Part shown: piece by piece, positions 33,204-41,340 of the stretch
Layout: the number at the start of each line of letters is the position of its first letter
How positions within the stretch are numbered: the first letter of the stretch is position 1
Assembly (NCBI RefSeq): GCF_003001935.1
Contig: NZ_PVNG01000011.1
Location: forward strand, 248,001 to 312,000
Reading direction: 5' to 3'
DNA length: 64,000 nucleotides
From: Nonomuraea fuscirosea
Lineage (GTDB): Bacteria > Actinomycetota > Actinomycetes > Streptosporangiales > Streptosporangiaceae
The notes under the pieces: model-generated
Told to the model about the DNA's origin: nothing
The model's database searches: none
What the model saw: the letters and a program-made list of their open reading frames with translations, nothing else
Position numbers and translations under genes: made by a program

Positions 33204-33590
33204 ATGGCCGCACTGTCAGCCGATGTCCGCAAACTCCTGGACGCGCCGAATTACGCGACGGTGACGAGTCTGAACCCCGACGGCGGGCCGCAGTCGTCCG
33301 TCGTGTGGGTGCGTACGGACGGGGACGACGTGCTGTTCTCGACCGTGAAGGGGCGCAGGAAACCGCGGAACTTCGAGCGCGACCCGCGGGTGAGCCTGCT
33401 GGTGATCGATCCGGACGATCCGCTCCGCTACGTGGAGGTGCGCGGCCGGGTGACGGTGACGCCCGACCCCGAGGGGGCGCTCATCGAGGAGTTGTCGCAG
33501 AAGTACCGAGGTCGCTCATGGGAGGACAAGCCGGGCACGGAGCGGCTCATCATACGGATCTCGCCGGACAGGGTCTACTTGCGAGGCTGA
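33204..33590 (+). CDS. PPOX-class F420-dependent oxidoreductase
   Basis: The 128-aa split-barrel protein matches actinobacterial F420- or FMN-binding PPOX proteins: YATVTSLNPDGGPQSSVVWV, VLFSTVKGRRKPRNFERDPR with the basic cofactor site, and a C-terminal RISPDRVYLRG. It probably reduces or binds a small substrate using F420; the substrate is unknown. AAGGGAG lies 8 nt before the ATG. It ends 43 bp before cysS. Confidence 0.85.
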   Translation: MAALSADVRKLLDAPNYATVTSLNPDGGPQSSVVWVRTDGDDVLFSTVKGRRKPRNFERDPRVSLLVIDPDDPLRYVEVRGRVTVTPDPEGALIEELSQKYRGRSWEDKPGTERLIIRISPDRVYLRG

Positions 33591-33633
33591 TTTATCGGCG
33601 TGATGACGGCTCTGAGGCGTTAGCCTTGCGTTC

Positions 33634-35025
33634 GTGAGCCTGCACATCTACGACACCAGTACACGCGCCATCCGTGAATTCGTTCCGGTCGAAGCCGGCC
33701 GGGCGTCGATTTACCTGTGTGGGGCGACCGTGCAGGCTCCTCCGCATATCGGACATATCCGGTCAGGCGTCAACTTCGACGTGCTGCGCCGCTGGATGGC
33801 GCGTTCCGGTTACGAGGTGACGTTCTGCCGCAACGTCACCGACATCGACGACAAGATCATCAGGGTGGCGGCCGCGGAGGGCGTGCCCTGGTTCGTCGTG
33901 GCCGAGCGCAACCAGCGGGCCTTCACGTGGGCGTACGAGACGCTGGGCTGCCTGCCGCCGACCGTCGAGCCGCGCGCGACCGGCCACGTGCCCGAGATGA
34001 TCACGCTGATGGAGCGCCTGATCGAGCGCGGCCACGCCTACGCCTCGGGTGGCGACGTCTACTTCGACGTACGCTCCTACGCCGACCGCTACGGCTCCCT
34101 GTCCAACCAGAAACTGGAGAACATGCGGGCCGCGGCCGACACCGACGACGAGTCGTGCAAGCGCGACCCGCGCGACTTCGCCCTGTGGAAGGGCGAGAAG
34201 CCGGGCGAGCCGACCTGGCCGACCCCGTGGGGTCCCGGGCGTCCCGGCTGGCACCTCGAATGCTCGGCGATGGCGACGAAATACCTCGGCCCGACGTTCG
34301 ACATCCACGGCGGCGGGATCGACCTGATCTTCCCGCACCACGAGAACGAGATCGCCCAGTCCCAGGCGGCCGGCGACGGCTTCTCGCACTACTGGATGCA
34401 CAACGGCATGCTGAAGATCGGCGCCGAGAAGATGAGCAAGTCGCTCGGCAACTCGCTGCTGATCCCCGAGATGGTGCAGAAGGTACGACCGGTCGAGCTG
34501 CGCTACTACCTGGCGGCGCCGCACTACCGTTCCTCGATCGACTACTCGGAGGAGGCGCTGCAGGAGGCCGCGGCCGCGTACCAGCGGATCGAGGGCTTCG
34601 TGACGCGCGCCGCCGAGGTCATCCACGACGTCGACGCCGACGCGCCGCTGCCGCAGGCGTTCGCCGACGCGCTCGACGACGACCTGGGCACGCCCCAGGC
34701 GCTCGCCGTCGTGCACGAGGTGGTGCGCGAGGGCAACGTGGCGCTGGCGCGGGGCGACAAGGAGGCCGTGGCCCGGCTGCTGGCCGAGACCCAGAACATG
34801 CTCGACGTCCTCGGCCTCGACCCGCGCTCGCCCCAGTGGCGCACCGCCGGCACCGACCTGACGCCGGTGGTGGACGCGCTGGTCGCGGTGGCCCTGGAGC
34901 AGCGCAAGGCGGCCAGGGAGCGCAAGGACTACGCCGCCGCCGACGCGATCAGAGACCAGCTGTCGGCCGCGGGCATCACCGTCGAGGACACCCCCCACGG
35001 CGCCCGCTGGGAGCTCAGCCGCTGA
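33634..35025 (+). CDS. cysS: Cysteinyl-tRNA synthetase
   Basis: The 463-aa class I synthetase has the Cys zinc ligand in YLCGATVQ, the HIGH motif as PHIGHIRSG, FHxEC-like WHLECSAM, the HGGGIDLIFPHHENE block and the KMSKS loop (EKMSKSLGNS). The MshC paralogue of mycothiol synthesis is shorter and differs at the C-terminus, so cysS is preferred; the carD-ispF-cysS-rlmB order supports this. TAGCCT ends 7 nt before the GTG, so a leaderless start is likely. Confidence 0.93.
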   Translation: MSLHIYDTSTRAIREFVPVEAGRASIYLCGATVQAPPHIGHIRSGVNFDVLRRWMARSGYEVTFCRNVTDIDDKIIRVAAAEGVPWFVVAERNQRAFTWAYETLGCLPPTVEPRATGHVPEMITLMERLIERGHAYASGGDVYFDVRSYADRYGSLSNQKLENMRAAADTDDESCKRDPRDFALWKGEKPGEPTWPTPWGPGRPGWHLECSAMATKYLGPTFDIHGGGIDLIFPHHENEIAQSQAAGDGFSHYWMHNGMLKIGAEKMSKSLGNSLLIPEMVQKVRPVELRYYLAAPHYRSSIDYSEEALQEAAAAYQRIEGFVTRAAEVIHDVDADAPLPQAFADALDDDLGTPQALAVVHEVVREGNVALARGDKEAVARLLAETQNMLDVLGLDPRSPQWRTAGTDLTPVVDALVAVALEQRKAARERKDYAAADAIRDQLSAAGITVEDTPHGARWELSR

Positions 35026-35063
35026 CGGGCTGAGTGGGGCGGCGACCCGAGTACCCTTATTGC

Positions 35064-36032
35064 ATGGCAGCTGGGGGTAGATCGTCGGGCAGGCCCGCGA
35101 AGAAGAAGGGCCCGGCCAAGGGCACCGGTGGGCAGAAGCGCCGGTCGCTTGAGGGCCGCGGCGCGACTCCGCCTGCCGAGATGCGTCACTGGTACAAGGA
35201 CAAGGCCCGCGACGAGCGCATCGCCCGCGAAGAACGCGGCGGCGGCGGTGCGCGCCGCCCCGCACCCGCCAGGCAGCGCCGCTCGGAAGACGCCCCCGAA
35301 TACATCGGCGGCCGCAACCCGGTGCTGGAGGCGCTGCAGGCGGGGGTGCCGTGCAACGCCCTCTACGTGGCGCAGCGCATCGACAACGACGATCGCGTAC
35401 GCGACTCCATCAAGATCGCGGCCGAACGCGGCGTCGCCCTGCTCGAAGTCACCCGCGACAAGCTCGACCGCCTGACCGAGGGCGCCGTCCACCAGGGCGT
35501 GGCCCTGCAGATCCCCGCCTACGACTACGCGCACCCGTCGGAGCTGGTGGAGCTCGCCCACGACGCCGGCGAGGCGCCCCTCATCATCGCCCTCGACTCG
35601 GTCACCGACCCCCGCAACCTGGGCGCCATCGCCCGCTCCGCCACCGCCTTCGGCGCCCACGGCCTGCTCATCCCGTCCCGCCGCTCAGCCGGCGTCACGG
35701 GCGGCGCCTGGAAGACCTCCGCCGGCACCCTGGCCAACCTCCGCGTCGCCCGCGCCGCCAACCTCACCACGGCCCTACGCGAATACCGCGAAGCCGGCCT
35801 CTTCGTCATCGGCCTCGACGGCGCCGGCCAGACCGACATCGGCGACGTCGACCTCCTGACCGAGCCCCTGGTCGTCGTCGTGGGCTCAGAAGGCAAGGGC
35901 CTGTCCCGCCTGGTCCGCGAACACTGCGACGTGGTGACCCGCATCCCGATCCACGCCGCCACGGAATCCCTGAACGCGGGGGTGGCGGCTGGGGTGGCGC
36001 TGTACGAGGTCGCTCGTCACAGGCGCCTCTAG
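35064..36032 (+). CDS. rlmB: rRNA 2'-O-ribose methyltransferase, TrmH/RlmB (SPOUT) family
   Basis: The 322-aa protein has a Lys/Gly-rich N-terminal extension, a substrate-binding domain (YIGGRNPVLEALQAG) and the SPOUT knot motifs DSVTDPRNLGAIARSA, VVGSEGKGLS and IPIHAATESLNAGVA. It methylates a ribose in 23S rRNA, G2251 if RlmB. ATG at 35064 follows TACCCT by 6 nt, another leaderless candidate, 38 bp after cysS. The tRNA-Thr gene follows. Confidence 0.92.
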   Translation: MAAGGRSSGRPAKKKGPAKGTGGQKRRSLEGRGATPPAEMRHWYKDKARDERIAREERGGGGARRPAPARQRRSEDAPEYIGGRNPVLEALQAGVPCNALYVAQRIDNDDRVRDSIKIAAERGVALLEVTRDKLDRLTEGAVHQGVALQIPAYDYAHPSELVELAHDAGEAPLIIALDSVTDPRNLGAIARSATAFGAHGLLIPSRRSAGVTGGAWKTSAGTLANLRVARAANLTTALREYREAGLFVIGLDGAGQTDIGDVDLLTEPLVVVVGSEGKGLSRLVREHCDVVTRIPIHAATESLNAGVAAGVALYEVARHRRL

Positions 36033-36052
36033 CGTCTACACTGGTAGGCCGT

Positions 36053-36125
36053 GCCGACGTAGCTCAATCGGCAGAGCATCTGTCTTGTAAACAGAAGGTC
36101 AGGGGTTCGATTCCCCTCGTCGGCT
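36053..36125 (+). tRNA. tRNA-Thr (anticodon TGT)
   Basis: The 73-nt cloverleaf has acceptor arms GCCGACG / CGTCGGC with discriminator T, the D arm GCTC..GAGC, an anticodon stem TCTGT / ACAGA with loop CTTGTAA giving TGT, and the T arm GGGGTTCGATTCCCC. The 3' CCA is not encoded. It reads ACA codons and closes the conserved carD-to-rlmB block. Confidence 0.96.
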
Positions 36126-36132
36126 CTGATGC

Positions 36133-36171
36133 GAAAGCCCCTGAACAGGCGTTATGCCGTCAGGGGCTTTC
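36133..36171 (+). terminator. Intrinsic terminator of tRNA-Thr
   Basis: GAAAGCCCCTGA (36133-36144) pairs perfectly with TCAGGGGCTTTC (36160-36171). The inner loop can form a further GGC/GCC stem, and TATTTGT follows. A group II intron remnant begins directly behind it. Confidence 0.85.
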
Positions 36172-36212
36172 TATTTGTCAGGACAATTTCGAGATCTTGC
36201 TAACACCCTTGC

Positions 36213-36640
36213 TAGCAGCGGTGGCTCGCGGGTGGAGCCAGTGGTATCTCTACACCTTCGTCTCACACGCGGCCATTCGCTCCGTGCACGCGAAGGTCCG
36301 TGCCTTGACGCCCAGAACGTCACAACACGACCTGGCCAAACTGCTACGGAGAATCAACCAGATCACCCACGGCTGGGCGGCCTACTTCCAGCACGCCGTG
36401 GCCCAGCGCACCTTCGACAGCCTGGACCACTTCACCTGGTGCAGGCTGATCCGGATGCTCACGGTTCGGCACCGCTGGAAGTGGAGGGACATCCGCCGCC
36501 GCTACGTCATGCCCAACGGGCAATGGCAACCCATTACGGCAGGCGGGATCGAGTGGAACCGGACAGCGGCCATCGCGATCACACGACACCGCTACCGAGG
36601 CAACACGATCAGCAACCCCTGGGTCCCCGGAACCACCTGA
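36213..36640 (+). pseudogene. Group II intron maturase, C-terminal fragment
   Basis: About 140 residues remain. They match the thumb/maturase (GIIM) end of intron-encoded reverse transcriptases: LLRRINQITHGWAAYFQHAV, HFTWCRLIRMLTVRHRWKW, a RRRYVMPNGQWQ block and a terminal ISNPWVPGTT. No YADD catalytic motif is present, so the fragment cannot reverse-transcribe. The frame is open upstream into the rlmB region only by chance. Confidence 0.75.
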
Positions 36641-36656
36641 CGGCAGAAACCGTGGA

Positions 36657-36748
36657 GAGCCCGTTGCGTTGAAAGGCGCACAGCGGGTTCGGCGAGCGGC
36701 ATGAGGAAACGGACCGAGAGTAATCCCGACACCGCGCCTCATGCCGAC
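36657..36748 (+). ncRNA. Group II intron domains V and VI
   Basis: Domain V is the 34-nt hairpin 36657-36690, beginning GAGCCCGTTGCG and ending CAGCGGGTTC with the GAAA tetraloop. Domain VI is formed by CGGCATGAGG (36697-36706) and CCTCATGCCG (36737-36746). These are the most conserved parts of the catalytic RNA and look intact. Confidence 0.8.
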
Positions 36749-36825
36749 TCAAGCTGCCGCGCCGCTTCCGGTGCTCGGTAAAGACCCCACTACCACCACT
36801 CCTTGATCACGACTCGATACGTGCC

Positions 36826-37770
36826 TTAAGGGGTGCTGCGGATGATTCGGGCCGCGGTGACGGCGCCGTCCTGCAGACCTCGATCGGCGAGCATCTCGCC
36901 GTACTCGCCGTTCTTGATCAGTGTGTTGAGCGCCTTCACGATCGCGTCGCGTAGCGCGGGTTTGGCGCTGTCGACGGCCATGACGAGGGGGACGTCCTCG
37001 GTCAGATCGGCTTTCGAGAGGTGGAGCTCGCCCTTGGAGTTCCGCGCGCGGTCGACGGCCCATGGAAGGCTGGTGACATATGCGTCCAACCTGCCGTTTC
37101 TCCTGGCCGGCTTGATGGAATTCGGGCCGCACTTTTCGTAACTCGTCTTCCCCACCAGGTCCTCGTAGCTGCTCATCGAGAGGCTCATGCCGCAGAGGTC
37201 GGCTTTGGAGCGGATGCGCTGAGCGGTCTTCCACGTGGCGTAGACCGCGAATCCGATGTCGAAGTAGTGGATGAGGGCGAGTTTCTGCCCGGCGGAGAAT
37301 GTGCCCGTGCTCGGCAGGGCCACATCGAACTGCTCGGTCTCCAGCACCCCGTCGATCATCTGGCTTGGCGTCGAGACGCTGACGATCTCTACCTTCAGGC
37401 CGAGCCGGTCACCGATGGCGAGGGCCAGGTCCGGGTCGAGGCCGGTCGGGTTGGCGCGGTGAGTACCGTCATCATCGGAATAGATTCCCGGCTGGTCCAC
37501 GGCGGTGCCATCGTATACAGCGACTTTGAGAGTGCCGGGTCGCAAGAGGCCGAGCTTGTTCTGGGCAGCGGGTTTGTGATCGCCGGTCGATGCTTTCTGC
37601 GAATTGTTCACGAAGTAGATCGTGGTCGCGGCCAGCACCGTGGTCAGTACTGCGGCTCCGGCGGCGAGCCAGGCGCGCTTACGGCGGGGCGAGCGAGGAG
37701 GTGTGGACGGGGGGTGAACGTCCGGTTCCGTGCCGCCGGGTGGCGTGGGCCGGTCCGGTTCAGTAGCAAG
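36826..37770 (-). pseudogene. Solute-binding (SBP_bac_3) half of a split kinase fusion
   Basis: The frame has no plausible own start. It reads a Pro-rich linker, a basic stop-transfer (PPRSPRRKRAWLAAGAAVLT), a membrane helix and about 240 residues of a family 3 amino-acid-binding domain (GTLKVAVYDGTAVDQPGIYS, TGLDPDLALAIGDRLGLKVE). It continues the protein kinase gene just upstream after a shift of one base between about 37700 and 37770. Kinases with an extracellular SBP-like sensor are known in actinomycetes, so the pair was probably one receptor kinase. Confidence 0.7.
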
Positions 37771-38636
37771 CTAGTCCGGGCCGTGCTACCATCCGCGATG
37801 GCGGCCAGCATCGCGTCGAGCCGCTCGGCCGTGGGTTGCGCCGCCGGATCGGCTACGAGGAGCTCCCGCAGCACGGGGGCCAGAGCGCCGGCCCGGACCG
37901 GTGGTGGCACCACGCCGTCGATGACCGCCGCCATGGTGGCCAGTGCGGTCGGCCGGCGCATGGGGTTGTGGCCCTCTACGCAGACGTACAGCATGATGCC
38001 CAGTGACCACAGATCCGAGGCGGGGACGTCGTCCCGGCCTCGGATGCGTTCTGGGGCGAGATACTCGGGCGTGCCGATGAGCTCGCCGGTCGCGGTCAGC
38101 GGCACGGACCGGGCCGCGGTGTCGGCGGAGCCGATCCGCTGGAGGGCGGCGATGCCGAAGTCGGTGAGAACCGCGCTGCCGTCAGGGCGCAGCAGCACGT
38201 CGGCGGGCTTCACGTTACGATGGCAGATTCCTGCGGCGTGCGCGGTACGTAGCGCGGAAAGGACCTGGCGGCCGATGCCGGCGGCCTCCTGTGGTTCCAG
38301 CCGCGTCCTTTCCTCCAGCCGGTCTGCCAGGCTGCCGCCGGGCACCAGTTCCATCACCAGCCAGGGGTAGGAACCCGCACCCTCCTCAACGATGTGATGA
38401 ATGGTCACCAGGTGCGGATCGCTGATCCGCGCCAGCGCGCGGGCCTCCCGCAGCACCCGGGAAGACTCCGCGTCCTGGACGAGCTCAGGAGCCAGGGGAC
38501 TGACCTGCTTGACCGCGACCTCGCGATGCAGCGCCAGGTCACGCGCCCGCCACACGGTGCCCATCCCGCCGCTGCCCAGCCGCTCCACCAACTCGAAGCG
38601 TCCGTCAAGGACGTGCCCGCCAGCGCCATCGATCAC
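37644..38636 (-). CDS. Serine/threonine protein kinase domain, substituted catalytic loop
   Basis: The 330-residue frame has the PknB-type layout: GSGGMGTVW, VAVK (Lys43), the catalytic loop, TDFGIAAL, GTPEYLAPE and SDLWSLG. In the catalytic loop HRDVKPAN reads HRNVKPAD, so Asp and Asn are exchanged (Asn141, Asp146). The last 40 residues are out of frame relative to the linker and membrane helix that should follow. Activity is doubtful. TAGCCT lies 6 nt before the GTG start at 38636. Confidence 0.75.
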   Translation of the reverse strand: MIDGAGGHVLDGRFELVERLGSGGMGTVWRARDLALHREVAVKQVSPLAPELVQDAESSRVLREARALARISDPHLVTIHHIVEEGAGSYPWLVMELVPGGSLADRLEERTRLEPQEAAGIGRQVLSALRTAHAAGICHRNVKPADVLLRPDGSAVLTDFGIAALQRIGSADTAARSVPLTATGELIGTPEYLAPERIRGRDDVPASDLWSLGIMLYVCVEGHNPMRRPTALATMAAVIDGVVPPPVRAGALAPVLRELLVADPAAQPTAERLDAMLAAIADGSTARTSLLLNRTGPRHPAARNRTFTPRPHLLARPAVSAPGSPPEPQY

Positions 38637-38996
38637 ACTCGCAGGCTAACGCTTCTTGATGTTGTCGACAGCAACTGAGAATTTCTCGTGCGCCCAGCTG
38701 AGCAGGAGGTGAAGCCGTGACGTATCGGTGGATCTTGTAGTTCGTAAGGCGAAGCTGGCGGCGTCGTTCCTCGGCCTGCCTCTTTGCGGGACGAGGGAGT
38801 GCCGAGCCTCTTGCAATCGGTGTGAAGGTCATGGACGCGGTGAAGATCTGGGTGCAGCCGTTAAGGACGCTCCGGCGTATAGGCATTGATCGGCAGGTCC
38901 AAGGGCGCTCGTTGGCCGGCTTTGCCTCGCGGAATATACGCGGCATGCTCTTCCTGGTAGCGGACAAGCTGACGTCGCGGCCGGTACCGTGCCCAG
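38637..38996. other. Gap upstream of the kinase, no gene assigned
   Basis: This 360-bp stretch has lower GC than its surroundings. Both strands have open frames without recognisable family features. It contains the kinase promoter (TAGCCT at 38648-38643) and, at its end, TACCGT (38985-38990) in front of the next gene. Confidence 0.4.
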
Positions 38997-39545
38997 GTGC
39001 TCACCATCCGGATGAACGAGGCGGCGGCATCCGCGCTTCGACCGCTGCCAACCGTCGATCTGCCGCCCGCCGTTCCCAGCCTGAGCCAGAGTCTCCGAGA
39101 CAAGGTCACCCGGGGGCTCACCTACAACGAGGGCGCCTGGATATTCACCGAGCACGTCGGCCAATGGGTGGGCGCGCCGGCTTCTGCTTCGGCGGCGATC
39201 GCCAAGATGGGCTGGCAGGATCTGTCTGGCTATGAGTGGAACGTCAACGCCTTCCACCTGGAGGACTACGCGCCGGTACAGGTGGAGAACCTTGATGGGC
39301 AGCCGCAGATCGGCCGCGAAGATCAGGTTCTGGCGCTCCGACTCGGCCTCGCCGTAGCCGACGGCGTGTTCGCTCTCATCCGAGCGTTGCCGGAGCCGGT
39401 GCCCGTCCGATGCGTCATCAGCGCGAACGACACCTGCGTCGTGTTCCGCTTCCACCAGATCCGCCCCGGGGACGAGTGGATCGACGGGATGCTGAGGGAT
39501 CTGGACCATCCCGAGATGATTGTCGTTGCCGACCACCATCCTTGA
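38997..39545 (+). CDS. Hypothetical protein, 182 aa
   Basis: I do not recognise a family. The protein is soluble and rich in aromatic and acidic residues (GAWIFTEHVGQWVGA, YEWNVNAFHLEDYAPVQVEN). GTG at 38997 follows TACCGT by 6 nt, and ATG at 39012 is an alternative start. Its stop abuts the reconstructed stop of the convergent frameshifted gene at 39546. A standalone accessory or immunity-like protein is possible but unproven. Confidence 0.5.
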   Translation: MLTIRMNEAAASALRPLPTVDLPPAVPSLSQSLRDKVTRGLTYNEGAWIFTEHVGQWVGAPASASAAIAKMGWQDLSGYEWNVNAFHLEDYAPVQVENLDGQPQIGREDQVLALRLGLAVADGVFALIRALPEPVPVRCVISANDTCVVFRFHQIRPGDEWIDGMLRDLDHPEMIVVADHHP

Positions 39546-39819
39546 TCACCTGGCGATGTACTCACCCAGGAGCTTCGCCGCATCCTCCGGATCGGAGGTC
39601 GGGTGCCGCTGCTCCGGCGCTCTGCCAGGAGTAGTAGGCCCCGCCGTACCCGACGAACACCCACACCGGTATCCCCGGCTTCCGCTTGTGCACCATGAGG
39701 GCAGTGTTGTTGTCGCGCAGCTCGGCGTTGAGGCCGAGGTGTGTGAGCTCGTCGCGCAGCCGGACGAGTATGTCGCCCTCTTCCTGAGTCGGCGGGAAAC
39801 CGGCTATCGCAGACCGCAT
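39546..39819 (-). pseudogene. Small hypothetical gene with +1 frameshift
   Basis: The ATG at 39819 opens MRSAIAGFPPTQEEGDILVR and runs to SWQSA. The frame then turns into Gly/Ala-rich sequence and stops at 39562. Removing one base in the CCGG at 39614-39617 restores EQRHPTSDPEDAAKLLG and an end at 39546, flush with the neighbouring gene. The intact product would be about 90 aa of unknown function. A sequencing error cannot be excluded. Confidence 0.55.
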
Positions 39820-39970
39820 GATCTCATCGTTTCGCGACCCGCTCTGACAGGGAAAGCCCGGGTAGGCCGAGGGATTCGGTACCTGGGCTTTGGTCCTTCC
39901 TCAGGCTGTCGATCTTTGCGTGCCGTTAGATTCATGATCGCCTGTTGGAACCAGCGGTACGGGGCGTGAT

Positions 39971-40228
39971 TCAAATCTTGATGACGGTGACCCGCACATC
40001 GCACAGTGCGGCAAGGTCCTCGGGATCGGAGGTGAGGACCGTGACGGGGCCTGGGGCAGCGAGGGCGGTGGCGCTGAGTATGGCATCGGTGGCGTACTTA
40101 TGCTCATTGTCGGTGGTTGCGCATCGGCGAGAGCTGAGTGCTCTCGTGCCTTTCTCTTCAGGGTGGGACCGTCTGGCACGGTCACTCAGGACCGGTCTCA
40201 GTCCCAGGTCAACGCTCCTACGAGCCAA
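39971..40228 (-). pseudogene. C-terminal fragment resembling a PIN-domain toxin
   Basis: The last 45 residues (EHKYATDAILSATALAAPGP, VTVLTSDPEDLAAL) resemble the end of actinobacterial PIN nucleases, where the final Asp residues complete the metal site. The preceding 40 residues do not fit and no N-terminal half is found, so it looks like a remnant. The start given (TTG at 40228) is arbitrary. Confidence 0.35.
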
Positions 40229-40401
40229 GATCCCTGCATTTTCCGCCCAAGCTGACAGCGCAGATTCGGTTTCCCGTCGCCCGCTCCAGGTGCAACACCG
40301 CCGTCATGATGGCGTCGAGAGTGAACAGATGTCCCCCTGCGCGGTATCTCGGTCGCTCTTGCCTGGCCGACCTGGCAGTATCAGCAGGGGAGGATGACAC
40401 C

Positions 40402-40632
40402 ATGAACTTCGATCGGATCACCGTCGAGCCTGACAAGATCGAAGGCAAGCCCGCCGTCCGTGGTTTGCGCATCACGGTGGAGACGGTGGTACGACTCGTC
40501 GCCGGCGGATGGACCTTCGACGAGATCCTCTTGGACTACCCGGACTTGGAGCGGGAGGACATCAAGCAGGCGCTCGAGTACGCAGCAGCGTCAACGAATG
40601 TCCACTTCTACCGTCTCCGCGAGCCAGCGTGA
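40402..40632 (+). CDS. DUF433 antitoxin-like protein
   Basis: The 76-aa DUF433 protein (GKPAVRGLRITVETVVRLVA, FDEILLDYPDLEREDIKQAL) has a winged-helix-like fold usually paired with a DUF5615 PIN-like partner and regarded as the antitoxin. GGGGAGG lies 8 nt before the ATG. Its stop overlaps the partner start by 4 bp (GTGA), the classic toxin-antitoxin arrangement. Confidence 0.85.
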   Translation: MNFDRITVEPDKIEGKPAVRGLRITVETVVRLVAGGWTFDEILLDYPDLEREDIKQALEYAAASTNVHFYRLREPA

Positions 40633-40995
40633 ACTTCCTGGTCGATGAGAATCTCTCACCCCGTGTCGCAGAGCTGCTGGCCAAGGCTGGTCACGATGCG
40701 GTCCACGTACGCGATCTCCAGGCAACGAGCGCGCCCGACACCACTATCATGCAACTCGCTGCCGCGGACGGTCGAACATCATTTCCGCCGACACCGACTT
40801 CGGCGCGCTCCTGGCCCACGCCCGCGCGACTGAACCCTCCGTAATCCTCGTGCGAGAGCTGGTGGAGCTTCGTCCACCCGACCTGGTCAACATCATCTTG
40901 GCCAACCTCGAGTTCTCGAACAGCACCTGCACACAGGCGCAATCGCGGCCTTCACCAGCTCGGGCATCCGTGTCCGGGCGCTCCCTTTGCGCTGA
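40629..40995 (+). pseudogene. DUF5615 PIN-like toxin, two frameshifts
   Basis: The gene starts well (VNFLVDENLSPRVAELLAKA, DAVHVRDLQ). At 40776-40778 one base is missing, after which IISADTDFGALLAHARATEP continues in the next frame. A second single-base loss near 40905-40912 is needed to reach HTGAIAAFTSSGIRVRALPL and the stop at 40995. Corrected length is about 122 aa. The acidic DxDFG metal motif is present but split from the N-terminal Asp/Glu. The toxin should be inactive. Confidence 0.75.
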
Positions 40996-41340
40996 AGTCG
41001 AGACGAATGGCTCCGCGGAGATTTCGACGGCGTGCCGCCTTCGCCTTTGCTTCAGTGAACCGGGCTTTGTGCGTGGTCCAGCCGTACCTGCCGCAGGCAC
41101 GCGGAGTCGACTCCCTACGTTGATGATCACGCTCGTGCCGGTACGACAGACCCTGATGGTGCTGTGCCGGGGCTGGTCACTTGGTGCCCGCGGTTCAGCG
41201 GGCCGGTTGATCGATGAAAGGCACCACCGGCATGTCGCCTCAGGATGCCCACCGGTCTGGATGTCTCGCCGACAGCGTCCCTGGACGTCTGGGTATACCG
41301 AGTCGGACGGGGGTTGCCCAAAGCGTCGGAACATCACCGC
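40996..41340. other. 345-bp gap, nothing recognised
   Basis: Base composition is less GC-biased than in the housekeeping half. Open frames on either strand show no family resemblance and no ribosome sites. Confidence 0.4.

Larger units (their letters stand above)
36180..36748 (+). mobile_element. 5'-truncated group II intron
   Basis: The element keeps the C-terminal maturase part of the intron-encoded protein (to 36640), then RNA domain V (36657-36690) and domain VI (36697-36746), ending about 36748 in AC as group II introns do. Domains I-III and the reverse transcriptase part are gone. The left edge is uncertain, somewhere in 36172-36250. Its position right after a terminator stem fits the target preference of bacterial class C introns; class membership is inferred. 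Confidence 0.8.

Noticed and set aside
33634..35025. mshC (mycothiol ligase) instead of cysS
   Set aside because: Length, the complete C-terminal tRNA-binding part and position behind carD-ispF and before rlmB fit cysteinyl-tRNA synthetase.
36053..36125. tRNA-Thr as the attachment site of an integrated element
   Set aside because: I looked for a second copy of the tRNA 3' end further along and saw none, and there is no integrase gene. The intron remnant explains the break in synteny locally.
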